Of a DNA stretch of 64,000 bases, positions 32,956 to 43,424 are shown in pieces. Position numbers and translations under genes: made by a program. The notes under the pieces are model-generated. The model was given only the letters and a program-made list of their open reading frames with translations, did not search any database and had not been told where the DNA came from. Where the stretch lies: NCBI GenBank assembly GCA_001566295.1, contig KQ964248.1:2666001-2730000 (forward strand), in the 5' to 3' direction. The stretch comes from Microdochium bolleyi (lineage: Eukaryota; Ascomycota; Sordariomycetes; Xylariales; Microdochiaceae). How positions within the stretch are numbered: the stretch's first letter is position 1; the number at the start of each line of letters is the position of its first letter.

Positions 32956-33562
32956 AGCATGTGAAAATTATGAGAGCCGCGCAGCCAGGTGACCAGGCAA
33001 GTCTGATGTGTGGGCTGGGACAGCAAGTACACAGGAAGAGGGCTCAGCAGAATGCGTGCGGGGAAAAGAGAAACAGACCGAGCCCCGGGCCTTGGAAAAG
33101 GGCCTTGGGAAAGAAAAAAAGAATAGGGATGGGACCGGGTACCGGTCGGGCTCTTCTGTCCTTCCTGCCTCGTGCTCGCTCGGATGGAGATGCTACGCCG
33201 CAGGACCCCTGGAGATTGGACGATGTGCTTTCCGTGAGGAGCAAAGAGGCAGCGCCTTGCAAGTGGGTGCCGGCCCCCTGTCGCAGCTTCAAAGTGCGGG
33301 GGCGGCGGCGCCCAAGATGCCTCGGCCGGCCCGCACAGCATCAGCACCATCAGCACCACCATCAGCACCAGCCAGGGTCCGTAGGGCGGACACGACATGG
33401 GCTGATCAGCCCGGCTGGCCAGCGATAATAACCTGCGACGTCGCCGCTCACCTTGCCTCTGCGAGAGGCCTGGCGCAAAAGAATTCCCACCTCATTCCTC
33501 CTACAACGAGACGAGACGAAACATCTCGGCATCTTAGGTCGTGACTACCTCCTCGACCTCGA

Positions 33563-33592
33563 GACACACACACACACACATACACACACACG
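33563..33592. repeat. (CA)n microsatellite in the SDR leader
   Basis: CA units with one T interruption end about 17 bases before the ATG at 33609, so they are probably transcribed in the 5' UTR. Confidence 0.85.
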
Positions 33593-33608
33593 CAACACCA
33601 CCACCACA

Positions 33609-34751
33609 ATGCCTATGCACAACGGCTGGCTGCCCCGCGAGGGCTTCTACATCGATGTCATCCTCCGCCTCATTGGCAAGACGGCCCTCAACCCGGTGCT
33701 GCTCGCGCCCCTCGTCCTTGCCGCCAAGTTCTCCAAGCAGGGCGAGGACATGTCCATGCTCCACCCGCTGGCCTTCTCCCGCATAAAGACGCTCTTCTAC
33801 CTCGGCCTCGCCCGCTATCTCAGCGGAAAGCTCTCCGAGGGTGTCGTCAACAACTTCACAGCCGACAAATACGACTGGCCTAACGAGATCGCCGTCGTCA
33901 CTGGAGGTGCCGGCGGCATCGGCGGCCACGTCGTCAGGTTCCTCGCCGAGAAGCGTGTCAAGGTCGTCGTCCTCGACATCCAGGCCATGACCTTTGCCCT
34001 GCCTGCCGGCTGCCACTACTACAAGGTCGACCTCACCAACCGCCAGAACGTCGCCGACGTCGCAGAGAAGGTCCGCGCCGAGGTCGGCAACCCCACCATC
34101 ATCGTCAACAACGCCGGCGTCGCCCGCGGCAAGACCATCCTCGAGACCTCGGAGCGCGACCTCAAGTTCACCTTTGACGTCAATTGCTTCGCCCACTTCT
34201 ACATGGTCCAGGAGTTCCTGCCCTTCATGATCAAGCGCAACCACGGCATGATCGTCACCGTCGCCAGCTTCGCTGCCTGGCTGTGCGTCCCCAACATGGT
34301 CGACTACGGTGGCTCCAAGGCCGCCGCCATGGCCTTCCACGAGGGCCTCACCTCGGAGCTCACCACGCGCTACAACGCGCCCGCGGTACGCACCGTTATC
34401 GTCAACCAGGCCTACACAAAGACCCCGCTCTTCCAGGGCTACCACACCGACTCGGCCTTCGTCATGCCCCCGCTCGAGCCCGAGACCGTCGCCGAGGCCA
34501 TTGTCCGCCAGATCCTGACCGGCCGCTCCGGCCAGGTCATCGCGCCCGACATGGGCCACGCCGTCCAGGGGCTCCGCGGCATGCCATGGTGGTACCAGTA
34601 CAAGCTGCGCGAGAAGTGCGAGAACCTCATGACCAACTGGTCCGGCCGCCAGGTCGTCAAGGACGTCGAGGGCCACTACGAGGGCCGCGACAAGAAGCCC
34701 CAGACCGAGAGCAGCACGGACGGGAGCACCGTCCTCGTCGGGAGGCCCTAG
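33609..34751 (+). CDS. RDH10/DHRS-like short-chain dehydrogenase with N-terminal membrane segment
   Basis: Intronless, 380 residues. A hydrophobic N-terminal segment (about 26-40, ALNPVLLAPLVLAAK) precedes the SDR core, as in membrane-anchored retinol/17-beta-hydroxysteroid dehydrogenase relatives. The core shows TGGAGGIG at 98-105, D123 at the end of beta-2 (favouring NAD(H)), NNAG at 167-170, Ser220 (TVASFAAW), and Y233/K237 (YGGSKAAA), a complete active site. Fungal orthologues are annotated as retinal or lipid-droplet-type short-chain dehydrogenases; substrate unknown, probably a lipophilic alcohol or ketone at ER or lipid droplets. The start is the first ATG after the CA-rich leader, in good context (ACAATG). 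The in-frame open region upstream to 33453 spans the CA repeat and is not coding-like. Confidence 0.9.
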   Translation: MPMHNGWLPREGFYIDVILRLIGKTALNPVLLAPLVLAAKFSKQGEDMSMLHPLAFSRIKTLFYLGLARYLSGKLSEGVVNNFTADKYDWPNEIAVVTGGAGGIGGHVVRFLAEKRVKVVVLDIQAMTFALPAGCHYYKVDLTNRQNVADVAEKVRAEVGNPTIIVNNAGVARGKTILETSERDLKFTFDVNCFAHFYMVQEFLPFMIKRNHGMIVTVASFAAWLCVPNMVDYGGSKAAAMAFHEGLTSELTTRYNAPAVRTVIVNQAYTKTPLFQGYHTDSAFVMPPLEPETVAEAIVRQILTGRSGQVIAPDMGHAVQGLRGMPWWYQYKLREKCENLMTNWSGRQVVKDVEGHYEGRDKKPQTESSTDGSTVLVGRP

Positions 34752-35179
34752 ATGGCGGGAAGTGGTTGTGCGGCGGGAGGCGGGCGCGAACAGCACCGCA
34801 CTCATCCTTCAGCAGGCGAGTCCGCTCCCGAGAGGCGCGCGATACCAGACCTCCCTGCGGCGGCGCAAGGAGCTGTGGAAGTCGTCCCTCGGCAGCCAAT
34901 GGGGTGTACGCATGGATTGACAGATCGGTCACATCAAAAGGGGGGGGGCGTTGTTTTTGTATAAAAGGCTTAGGTTCATGAGGTTGCATGAGATTCCTGG
35001 TATGAAGCTGGACTCGAGATTTGTTATATACGAACGGTGGGCATTTCTTTAGTTTTGACATTAGCAATCAAACTGTCGATGACTTCTATCGTGAGAAACA
35101 GGAAGCTGGTGATCTCTCTGTCCGAACTTGGAGACTGCCCTCGGGATTGAGCTCGAACTTCGGTTTTCCCAAAAAAATT
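34752..35179. other. Convergent intergenic, no gene seen
   Basis: Shared 3' flanks of the SDR and the aldo-keto reductase, with a short G run near 34940. Nothing else recognised. Confidence 0.55.
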
Positions 35180-36613
35180 TCAGCCCTTGACCATCCCCCA
35201 CAGCCCATCGACGGCCTCCCTCACCTCCTTGCCGGCAGGTGTAGTGTCCAGAGGCCCTCGCCTCGCCCGCGCGACGTTGTCGACGAGCTGGTCCTCGCGC
35301 TTGGCGCCGACGATGATGGCGTCGCCGGGGCCGAGCGCCGAGTGGTGCAGCAACCAGCGCAGGGTCGCTTCCTGGGGTGTCATCTTGTCCTTGTCCTTGT
35401 CTTTGTCGCTGTCGGTGGCGGAAGCATTGTTGTGCTTGTCGCACGCGGCCACGAGGGCGCGCACGGCGTCGTGCATCGCGGGCTTGGCGTCGAACAGGGC
35501 CGTGTAGATGGGCATGACGGAGCTGCCGCGCCAGCGGGTGCGCTCGAGTCCGGCGTCCGTGTTGTCCTCTGTGGGAGTAGTGGAAGTGGTGGTGGCGGCA
35601 GCCGCCGGGGTGGTGACTTTGCCGGTGAGGAAGCCTCCTGCCAACGGACTGTTTTGTTAAAGCAGGATTAGTTAGTGGATCAAGAAAGCCTCTGGAAGGC
35701 TTGCCTAATTAGATCTATTCCGAGACCAGGAAGACGACACAGGGAACGGTCTGGTCGAAAGGGGGAAAGCCAATCGTCTGCGTCTCAAGGACCCCAAGAT
35801 CGATGTTGTTAAGGGGGGGGGGGGTGTCAGAGGGAGGATTGCTGCAACACCCACCTGTACGCGTAAAAGTTGCAACCGTGTTTCCTGATCAGCGGCAGGA
35901 TCTCGTCCTCGACGGCGCCGCGGTGCAGCGGGTTGTACATGTCCTGAATGATGGACGGCTTGACGTAGCCGTGCTCCTCGCAGATGGCAAAGTACTTTGC
36001 GAGCTCGGCGGCCGGGTAGTTGCAGAGGCCGAGCTGTGTTTGAGTGTTTGGTCCTTTGTTAGTTTCTTCTCGCGTGGTGATGCTGAAGGGTTAAAGGAGA
36101 ACAGTGGACAGGGGAACGGAATCGGAACAAGACAGTCCGACCCAGGTCGAAAGGCTAGTTGCAGAGACTCACCTTCTCAAACTTGCCCAGCTTGTGCAGC
36201 CGGTCGAACGCCCTGGCCGTCTCCTCGAGCGGCGTGTGCGCATCCGGCATGTGCGCGTACAGCACGTCCACCTTGTCCACGCCCAGCAGCTTCTGGCTCT
36301 TGTCCACGCTCGCGCCGATCCGGGTGTCCGTCAGGCTCTCGCCAAACTCGCCCGTGTCGAGGTTGATGTTGCCGATGATCTTATCGTGGATCGAGAACCC
36401 GGCGCCCGCGGCCTGGCTCTGCCCGAGCAAGGTGTTGGTGTTCCACGGGTTGTAGGGCGGGTAGTTTGCCGCGCTGTCGAGCTCGGTAATCTCGAGGGAC
36501 TTGAGCAGGGAGAGGAGCGAGGTCACCTTCTCGGGGGTGTCCCAGGTGAAAGTAAAGGAGCCTGGGGCATTACCGATGCCGCCGGCGCCGAAGACGATGT
36601 GTGGACCGGCCAT
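35180..36613 (-). CDS. Aldo-keto reductase (aflatoxin-aldehyde reductase-like, AKR7 type)
   Basis: Exons 36613-36173, 36033-35855 and 35648-35180 give 362 residues. The catalytic tetrad of the AKR barrel can be read: D46 and Y51 (ELDSAANYP), K78 (IHDKIIGN) and H121 (LYAHMPDAH). Exon 2 starts with LGLCNYPAAEL, and the exon 2/3 join makes YAYSPLAGGFLTGK, a conserved AKR7 segment. The fold reduces aldehydes and ketones with NADPH; fungal members are usually listed as aflatoxin B1-aldehyde reductase-like with unknown natural substrate. Exon 3 contains a low-complexity Ser/Thr-rich stretch near residues 218-232 and a (DK)4 run, both absent from the minimal barrel. Intron 2 includes a 12-G homopolymer. 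Confidence 0.9.
35813..35824. repeat. Poly-G run inside an intron
   Basis: Twelve consecutive G on the plus strand (C on the transcribed sense strand), lying within intron 2 of the aldo-keto reductase gene, about 30 bases after its donor. Length may be miscalled in sequencing. Confidence 0.85.
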
Positions 36614-37588
36614 GGTTGATGGAGGGAAGAGAGTGTTGAGGGGGCTGGACTTGATGATACCGAAGGTTGCAGATTGGCAATGGTTGTGAGTCGCAGTGAT
36701 TCAGACATACTCTAGGCAGATGAGGCGGAGGGGAGGCCATATATACATGTTGTGTCGTCGCTTACCTGTTGGTCCGGGATCGTCGTCACGTTGGTTGACT
36801 TGACCCTGCTGACGGGGGTTACTGACCAATGCATGTTGGCAACTTTGCGCGAATCATGATCCGCAATGCATTTCCCCTGCCATCGGGACACTAGGGTACG
36901 CTCACGCAGCAGATCTACATGCCCGGCCACTAGGACGCCTACGCGTCACAGCTCACCCCGGAAGATCTGGGCAAGTTTCTGCGGCTAGTCCTAGGGCTGA
37001 CCAACACCTGGTGGTTGCGTCAGGGAACCCTGCCCAAAGGGGAAGCGCGCCTGTTTCCCATTGGTCGGTGCGGCCACCGAGCCCGCTCCGCACGCTGATT
37101 AATGCGCGGGCTGGATTGCCTGCGTTCGGCCGACGCATAGACAGATCTCGACTGTTGTTCTCGGTCGAAATGGTGTCTCTCCTGGCAGGGATGGTACATG
37201 CATGTTCTCCGTTCCCGTGCTCTCCGTCCTTCTAGGGCAGGAGGGACAAGGTTCTATGCTTTCTTCTGCTATTTGCAGGCTGCTCCGAGGTAGTAGTACG
37301 GAGCCACTTACATGTCGTGCGCAGAAAAGGTCATCAGATTGGTCAATGATAGGAAATGGAAAGATGTTGGGAAATGCATCTTTGACAGAAACTGGAAATA
37401 ACGCTACACGCTAGCCACTGTTGTAAAAAGTGTTCTAGGAAAGCCTCCGCTTGCGTCCCGTGGACAACCAGCTCGCTGCGGGTCGGACTCCTAGATTCCC
37501 GCATCCAAGCAAGACCGCTCGTTATCTGGTATCCCACGAGTCCGTCTCGCCATTGTAGGCAAAAAAGATGAGTCCGCCATTAGTCGCT
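36614..37588. other. Intergenic, no gene seen
   Basis: Contains the promoter of the aldo-keto reductase and the 3' flank of the next gene. A CTAGGGTACG word recurs near 36892. No coding region recognised. Confidence 0.5.
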
Positions 37589-38980
37589 CTACGTTGGGCT
37601 GGTATGCTCAAGGGGGCGTGATAAAGACCACCGGCGCCCCTGGCCATCTCCCTCATCGTCCCCATCACCACGACCCAGAGCTGAATGACTCGCCGTCAAG
37701 TGCGCGCGATTCACTTCGATCCACTGCACCGGATCTTCCAGAAACCCCCTCATCCACGAGGCCCGCAGGAACAAGCACGACAGCGCGCGGTACGTCTCGC
37801 CGCGCTGCGCCGCGACGAGCCGCACCCCTCGCCGCATCCGGTCGCTCGTGAGGTACGGCTGCATCGTCAACCCGGCCGTGAGCTGCCGCGGGTGTGCCCG
37901 ATCCCAGGTCAGCCGGGCCGGAAGGCCCCGGGCGTCGAGGCCGGCGGTCTCGAAGATGGTTTGGTTGCTGTCGCTGTCAACGTTGTCGTCGACAGTGGCG
38001 ACACGCAGGCCAACAGTCATAGGAAACCCATTGAGCGGCGGCGTTACGAAGTCTGGCTGCGCGACGGTGTTATCCCTGTCGGCCTGCGCCATGTAGCCGA
38101 GGTTCAAACGCATACCTCGATTGGGGGTGTGCGCGTGTCGTGATGCGCATTCTCCATCGATGATCCCGTCGCTGATATCGGAGACAGTGTTAGGGGAGTC
38201 TCCGGAGGCGTCGCCGTCACTGTTGGATTCGAACTCGGACGCGGACTCACACTCGGACTCGTCGTGGTCTTCATAGTCGTGAACAACGTTGTTGTTCCCG
38301 CCAGGTCCGCACGGTGCAACATGGCAGTTCCCCGCGTTGACCATGACCATAAAATACCACCCGCCGGTGGCATCACTTCCGTAAAGCTCCTCTCCTTGAT
38401 CAACAACATGTGTACCGGTCACCAGAAGCCTCCTGAGGAACCCTCCACGGGACTCTCCGGGGTCATATCGATACGACATGGTCATGAAACCACGCTGCTC
38501 TGGCGCCGTGTTCAGGATAGCCTCGAGCGGCTCCTCAATGTTGGTGCAGTCAGGCAGGTTGATCACCGCCGCCGTCGAGGCGCGGCTGCACATGACGGGT
38601 GTGCTCGCCCAGGGGAACTCGCGCAGGAAGATGTGCTTGTGAAACTCGTAGTCGCGGGCGAACTTGCGGGGGTGGATCCGGTCGGCGGGAGGCTTGTCAA
38701 AGACGACAGTGTCCTTGCCGATGCGCATCCGCCCGTGCTGCAGGACGACAGGCCTGTCGGCCCAGCCGGGGCGGTGGTGGTTCGGTGCCGCAATAGCGTA
38801 CACGACCTCGACTCGCCTCTCCAGCTGGGCTGCCAGCATGGGTTCGGCACCCCATGCAAATTCTGGGTCGTCGAGGAGACTGAGCCAGTAATCTGGTTGC
38901 TCGAGGGGGTCGATACATTGGAGCGTCCGGGAGAGGCCCCCGAAGGAGAGGGCGGTCTCGGAGATTGGTTCGGCCATCAT
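37589..38980 (-). CDS. Hypothetical protein with acidic central linker
   Basis: Intronless; 463 residues from the ATG at 38980 (a second ATG follows directly). I do not recognise a family. The N-terminal 210 residues look folded: alternating hydrophobic strands, HHRPGWADRPVVLQHGRMRIG, a conserved-looking YEFHKHIFLREFPWAS, and YRYDPGESRGGFLRRLLVTG. A strongly acidic Ser/Asp/Glu linker occupies about 250-290 (for example DYEDHDESECESASEFES). A second folded region follows with LTWDRAHPRQLTAGLTMQPYLTSDRMRRGVRLV and FLRASWMRGFLEDPVQWI. No signal peptide or membrane helix is seen. The in-frame ATG at 39025 would add 15 residues. Length, codon bias and the alternation of folded and disordered parts support a real gene. 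Confidence 0.7.
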   Translation of the reverse strand: MMAEPISETALSFGGLSRTLQCIDPLEQPDYWLSLLDDPEFAWGAEPMLAAQLERRVEVVYAIAAPNHHRPGWADRPVVLQHGRMRIGKDTVVFDKPPADRIHPRKFARDYEFHKHIFLREFPWASTPVMCSRASTAAVINLPDCTNIEEPLEAILNTAPEQRGFMTMSYRYDPGESRGGFLRRLLVTGTHVVDQGEELYGSDATGGWYFMVMVNAGNCHVAPCGPGGNNNVVHDYEDHDESECESASEFESNSDGDASGDSPNTVSDISDGIIDGECASRHAHTPNRGMRLNLGYMAQADRDNTVAQPDFVTPPLNGFPMTVGLRVATVDDNVDSDSNQTIFETAGLDARGLPARLTWDRAHPRQLTAGLTMQPYLTSDRMRRGVRLVAAQRGETYRALSCLFLRASWMRGFLEDPVQWIEVNRAHLTASHSALGRGDGDDEGDGQGRRWSLSRPLEHTSPT

Positions 38981-39727
38981 GTGTAGGCTGTGTTTACTGT
39001 TCGTGCCGGAAACATGAGGTTTCATTCTGTGCCGAGAAGAGGCTCATTCAGAATGAGGGAAGCATTTTGGGCAAGGTACCTATCGAGATATATATTATGG
39101 CGGACTTGAGGCTCGTGATCATGATAGAGCTATATGGGAGAATGGTGAGTGTGACGTGCGGAGGAACCTAGCATACGCATAGATCGCCAGCGTTCCCTCC
39201 GTGAGCATGTCGGAGATGAGCGCTCCTGCGTACGGTCAAGGCTCTCCTGCAGAGAAGGCTTTCCTGCCTGCTTCAGAACCGGCGCTCAACTCCGTCATCC
39301 TCCTCACCTGTATTCACTCTTGAGATCGAGTCAGCGAGGCCTAGAGTCATGAATATGGAGAAAAGGATGTCCTGCGTGGAGAAATACGCGATTAATTCCA
39401 TCTTTGTGCGGAGCCATAGTTGTGCTGGATGTGGTCGTCGCGCCCGGGCCCTCCCGGCGGCCCGAGCCCAGCTCCGGACGGCGTGTGGTTGCGCCTGCGA
39501 CTGTGCCTGTGCCTGCGCGCCGGCAGGGTCCGGGATGCCCCACCCGTTCCGCCCTGTCGATCCTGAGATCTGGTTCCCACTTGTCCCCCGCCCTCCGCCT
39601 TCCTCCTGGCTGTCTCCCCTTCTCTTCCGACCTCCAACCCCAGCGCACACGACCACGCTGCCCTCCTCCTCCACCAGCCCTCCGGCCCCAATCCGCCTCG
39701 CCCGCCCTCGCCCTGCCCTTGCCCATC
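38981..39727. promoter_or_regulatory. Divergent region, hypothetical protein / coactosin
   Basis: 747 bases between the start codons of two divergent genes. The last 150 bases before coactosin are C/T-rich (CCTCC, CTTCC words), as in leaders of strongly expressed fungal genes. Confidence 0.5.
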
Positions 39728-40168
39728 ATGTCTGGCCTCGACACCCCCGACATCCAGGCCGCCTACGACGCCGTCCGCAGCGACAAGGACGAGACCAACT
39801 GGCTGCTCATCTCGTACGCGGGCAACGTCGGCGACAAGCTCTCCCTCACGGCCACGGGCTCCGGCGGCCTCGCAGAGGTCGCCGAGAAGCTCGACGACTC
39901 CCAGGCCCAGTACGCCTATGTCCGTGTCGAGTACGCCAACGACTCCGAGAGCAAGCGCGTCAAGTTCATCCTCGTCGTCTGGATCGGCGAGGGCACAAAG
40001 TTCATGCGCAAAGCCCGCGTCTCCATCGAGAGCGGCAACGTCAAGAGCGCCCTCTCCCACCACAGCATCTCAGTCGACGCCCGCGACAAGGGCGATCTCG
40101 CCGAGGCCGACATCGTCAAGAGGCTGCGCGCGGTGGGCGGTGCCGATTACAACGGCGGCCGTGGTTAG
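39728..40168 (+). CDS. Coactosin (ADF-H domain actin-binding protein)
   Basis: Intronless, 146 residues, the standard coactosin length. A single ADF-homology domain starts at MSGLDTPDIQAAYDAVR and includes NWLLISYA, the central YAYVRVEYANDSESKRVKFIL strand-turn-strand, WIGEGTKFMRKARVS on the actin-binding long helix, and the C-terminal helix DIVKRLRAVGG. Coactosin binds F-actin and counteracts capping without the severing activity of cofilin. The C-terminus ends in YNGGRG. The ATG at 39728 is the family start; long open frames in other phases upstream are compositional. Confidence 0.95.
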   Translation: MSGLDTPDIQAAYDAVRSDKDETNWLLISYAGNVGDKLSLTATGSGGLAEVAEKLDDSQAQYAYVRVEYANDSESKRVKFILVVWIGEGTKFMRKARVSIESGNVKSALSHHSISVDARDKGDLAEADIVKRLRAVGGADYNGGRG

Positions 40169-40851
40169 GATTGCCAATTGGGCAGCATCAATTACATTTT
40201 AGAGGAGGAGGAGACAACGGACTACCGAAGGTGCCTCTCAAGACACGCATCATCACACCCCGAGCATTGGCCGATTCGAATCTGGCATCAGCACGCACAA
40301 TCCATTCACATATATATACACCTACAGCGTTGACAGGAAGCAAGGGCGTTCTGGATCTAGACCTGCAAAGTCATAGAGAGTACCGGATCTAACGAGTTTG
40401 GAATACATCACGACTTGACGCAATATGAATAGAAGTCACCACCCACGTGTTGACGCAGCCAGTTTTCTCCAGTTCCCATTTGACGCCCTTGGCAGTCTCT
40501 TTCTTCCGTGAGCACCGCTCTCAGTCTGCAATTCCTGCCTCCAATTGACATGGCTCACCCGCTATAAACGAGTATGCAACGTCCAGTTCCTGCTAGAACG
40601 TGAGAATGCTCTTCAGCGCCTCTTCGTTCGGAACCACGCTCCGATGAAAAGGGGCAGCCATGTGAAAGCTGAGTCAGCATGTCGATCGTGGTGGAGTGGG
40701 GGTGGAGGGGTCTCGATTTCAAGCTGTCTTGGGTCATCTCAAAATCAACCAGACAACCACGATATCGCAGCTTCGTCACACCAATTTGTCCCGCGCCTCA
40801 CAGCCGCCAAGGGTAAAGAAACAGTGAACTTGGGAACTGAGCAGTGGTACT
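40169..40851. other. Intergenic, no gene seen
   Basis: 3' flank of coactosin and promoter of the adaptin-binding protein gene. Small frames only. Confidence 0.5.
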
Positions 40852-42275
40852 ATGGATATTTCGAATCCTCGGCGCGTGCTCGCCGTCTCGCTGGAGGGGG
40901 CGACAGTGCATCTTACCAAGGTGATCAAAGGTTGGTGGACCAATCTCCGTCTCATCCTCATAACATGAGCCACAGTCTCAAGTTGGAGAGCTACTGCAGC
41001 GACAAACCTGCTCCTCGTATATCCCTTGGGAGCCCATGATCTCCTGGGCAGCACTTGGCGCTTTCACTTGACTTTCACGTCGTTCATGTCCCTGAGTTTT
41101 TGTCAATAGGCACACCCTCCACGGCCCGTACTAACACCTACAACAGACCTCACCGGCTCGCACCCAGAACAGACATCCACCAGCATAGCCGGCACGACAC
41201 ACAACCTCGCCATCAAGACGAGTTACTACACAGCAGAGGTGCCGATATGGCTTGACCTGATCGCCTCGCCAGAGGAATGGGCCGAGTCGTTCCTGTCGCC
41301 AGAGGCCAAGGAGGTGCTTGACGTGCTGGGTGGGCTGATCGTCGTGTTCGCCCTACCGCCACCAACGTCGCCCTCCATCGCGCCAGCACAGTCATCACAA
41401 CCTGTGCCGCCATCACCGCCAGCACCAGGAACGACATCGTCGACAACACCACCTCCATCTTCAGCAGCCGAGACTGCCGCCCAGACCCGCGATCTGCTCC
41501 GCAACATCGGCAGGGTCGTGCAGGACGGGCTCGGCGGGTGGTCGTGGGACGGCGTGTCACTGGCCTTGGGCGTTGGAGAGGCCGATGATGTCGACGAGTG
41601 GGAGGAGCTGGCGGCGGGCTGCGGGCTGGAGTTCGTGCAGATCAAGAGCCGCGTCGTAGCGGACAGGAATGAATTTGGCGGTACGTCAACTGCTTGTTTC
41701 AACAACGAGGGTCTATGAACAAAAGACTCGGCGATCCCTTCTCCCCGATCCGAAGAGCTGACTAGGACGTAGAGAAAACGGGCATACCCAGAGTTCTCGA
41801 GGCCCTGGAGTCCAACGACTGGGCGCAGGGCGACCTCGATGGCGCGCTCGACTCTGACTCCGACGACTTTGGGGACTTCGCCGACGACAAGGACGCAGAG
41901 CCCGCCTCGCGGTCGGGCGGCATCACCAAGAAAGACACAGATCTGGACCCAGAGAGCCTCGATTTCGGCTTCGACCGCGCGGATTTTGAAGGGCTGAAGC
42001 GCGCGATATGGACGTCTGGACAGGAAATCGACGTTGCTCCCACTTCCACAACAGCTGTCACCGGTGGTGCATCCAACAGTGCAACCATCACCAAAGGCGA
42101 AGGCGAAGCAGCAGCAGCAACAGAAGACGAGAAGATCGACGACGAAGAGGTGGAAAAGATTGAGCGCATGATGCTCAAATTATCCGCGGTCCGGGACATG
42201 GCCGCGGGACTACCTGAGGACCAGAAGCGGCGGATGGCGGCCAGGGCTGTCAACGAGGTCATGAAGGACTTGTAG
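40852..42275 (+). CDS. Alpha/gamma-adaptin-binding protein p34 / Irc6-like
   Basis: Three exons, 40852-40930, 41147-41680 and 41773-42275, give 371 residues. The first exon is only 79 bases and encodes the start of a Ras-like pseudo-GTPase fold (MDISNPRRVLAVSLEGATV). Exon 2 continues with LTGSHPEQ, SIAGTTHNLAIKTSYYTAEVPIWLD and ends with the family signature DEWEELAAGCGLEFVQIK. After a second intron (91-92 bases, acceptor at 41771-41772 chosen to keep EFGEKTGIPRVLEAL in frame), an acidic region and a C-terminal helix (EKIERMMLKLSAVRDMA) follow; that C-terminal helix is the conserved p34 element. Family members assist assembly of the clathrin adaptor complexes AP-1 and AP-2 in vesicle traffic. 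The 3' end faces the ABM gene 85 bases away. Confidence 0.88.
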
Positions 42276-42360
42276 ATGCTACACCCTTCCAATCCTCCGC
42301 CAAATCACGCCTCCCTCATCTCGAACTTTGTAATTCAAGCATCCAACTCGGTCGTCGGCT

Positions 42361-43424
42361 TCATCGCGCCAGAAACCCGTCGACGTACCGCAGCTGCACG
42401 AGCTCCATCCCGCCCGGCGCGTTGTCCCGCTTGAACTCCAGCACGTCCGGCTGCGTCCGGTGCGGGCCCTCGAGGAACTCCCTGCGACTCGCAAACATCT
42501 CGACGATCCGGAGCTGCCCCTTGTCCTCGTCGGCGAAGAACGTGGCCCCGTACGTCAACGGGTCTGCGGCGACGAGCTTCTCAGCGAGGAGGCCGTATGC
42601 CTCGGCCACGGCGGAGACCCTGCTCCTCCCTGTGCCTCCTCCCGCGCCAGGCATGGTGCTGTTGGGAGGGTAGTCGAGCGTGCCATATACCATCAGGAAG
42701 TCTACTGGGTCCGGCGGAATGCCGGTGATGTTTGCCCGCCGGGCGTCGCCTGAAGGTGTCCAGTTGTAAATTTCAGGCGGGCTAGCTAGTGCACCGCCCG
42801 CGCCGAGGTGCTGTACGAGGGCCTGCACGGGCGGCGTGCGGGAGTGAGCGTCCCAGGCGGCTTGGTCTGCGTATCTGAAGTTCCGGTTATCAGTGGCGGG
42901 CTGTGCTGAGTTATGCTACACGGAAGATTTTGCTATGGACGAGGTCCGCGTTTGGGTGCATTTGAGGGAGCCGGGTTTTGCTCGAGGTGCAATCATAAAC
43001 AGAATTCCGGCGGACAGGAGCATGACGGGAGACTGTGAGGCATGACATACTGCTCAATCATGTAGATCGAAGTCTCGTCCGCCTCGTCCCACGGCACGGT
43101 CGCAACGTAGCGCAGGACGCCTCCGGCCTCGTGCTCGCGGGCATACGCAGTGATGTTCGCGAAGAAGCCCAGCAGCTGCAAAGTGCACAAAGGCTTTGTA
43201 GTCAGCGTTTGTCGGTTCCATTCAGAGAATGTGGGATATGCTTCGGTCTTGGAGAGGGATCCTTCATCATCGTGGACAGGCCCGCGCGAGCGGGATGCGC
43301 TGTTTCGTATCGTATGCACAATTGGATGATAGGGCTCACCTACCTCGCCGCGAGCGTCTCTGCTCTTCGCCTGTAGGTGGGCGGTCGTCATGAAGATCTT
43401 GGTGATGATGTTGGGGAGCAGCAT
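42361..43424 (-). CDS. Tandem ABM-domain (antibiotic biosynthesis monooxygenase-like) protein
   Basis: Three exons, 43424-43344, 43175-43051 and 42874-42361, give 239 residues. Two ferredoxin-like ABM modules can be read: the first with LLGFFANITAYAREHEAGGVLRYVAT, then ETSIYMIEQYADQAAWDAHSRTP; the second with DFLMVYGTLDYP, LLAEKLVAADPLTYGATFF, RIVEMFASRREFLEGPH and a closing strand. The YADQAAWDAHSRTP element is the standard end of an ABM domain, and the exon 2/3 join falls inside it. Such proteins include cofactor-free oxygenases and heme-degrading enzymes; most fungal ones are of unknown substrate. The N-terminal 12 residues before MTTAHLQ are uncertain: the ATG at 43424 or 43391 could be used, or an upstream exon could exist. 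Confidence 0.78.

Larger units (their letters stand above)
32236..33608. other. 1.4 kb intergenic with microsatellites
   Basis: Contains a GA tract and, in the presumed 5' leader of the next SDR, a CA tract. A CCTAGGGTAAGGTA-type word occurs near 32620. No gene is supported. Confidence 0.5.

Noticed and set aside
33534..34805. 423-codon minus-strand frame
   Set aside because: Antisense of the RDH10-like SDR; composition-driven Val/Asp/Glu/Gly repeats without a fold.
39349..40392. 347-codon plus-strand frame over coactosin
   Set aside because: Out of frame with the clear ADF-H domain; Arg/His-rich composition.
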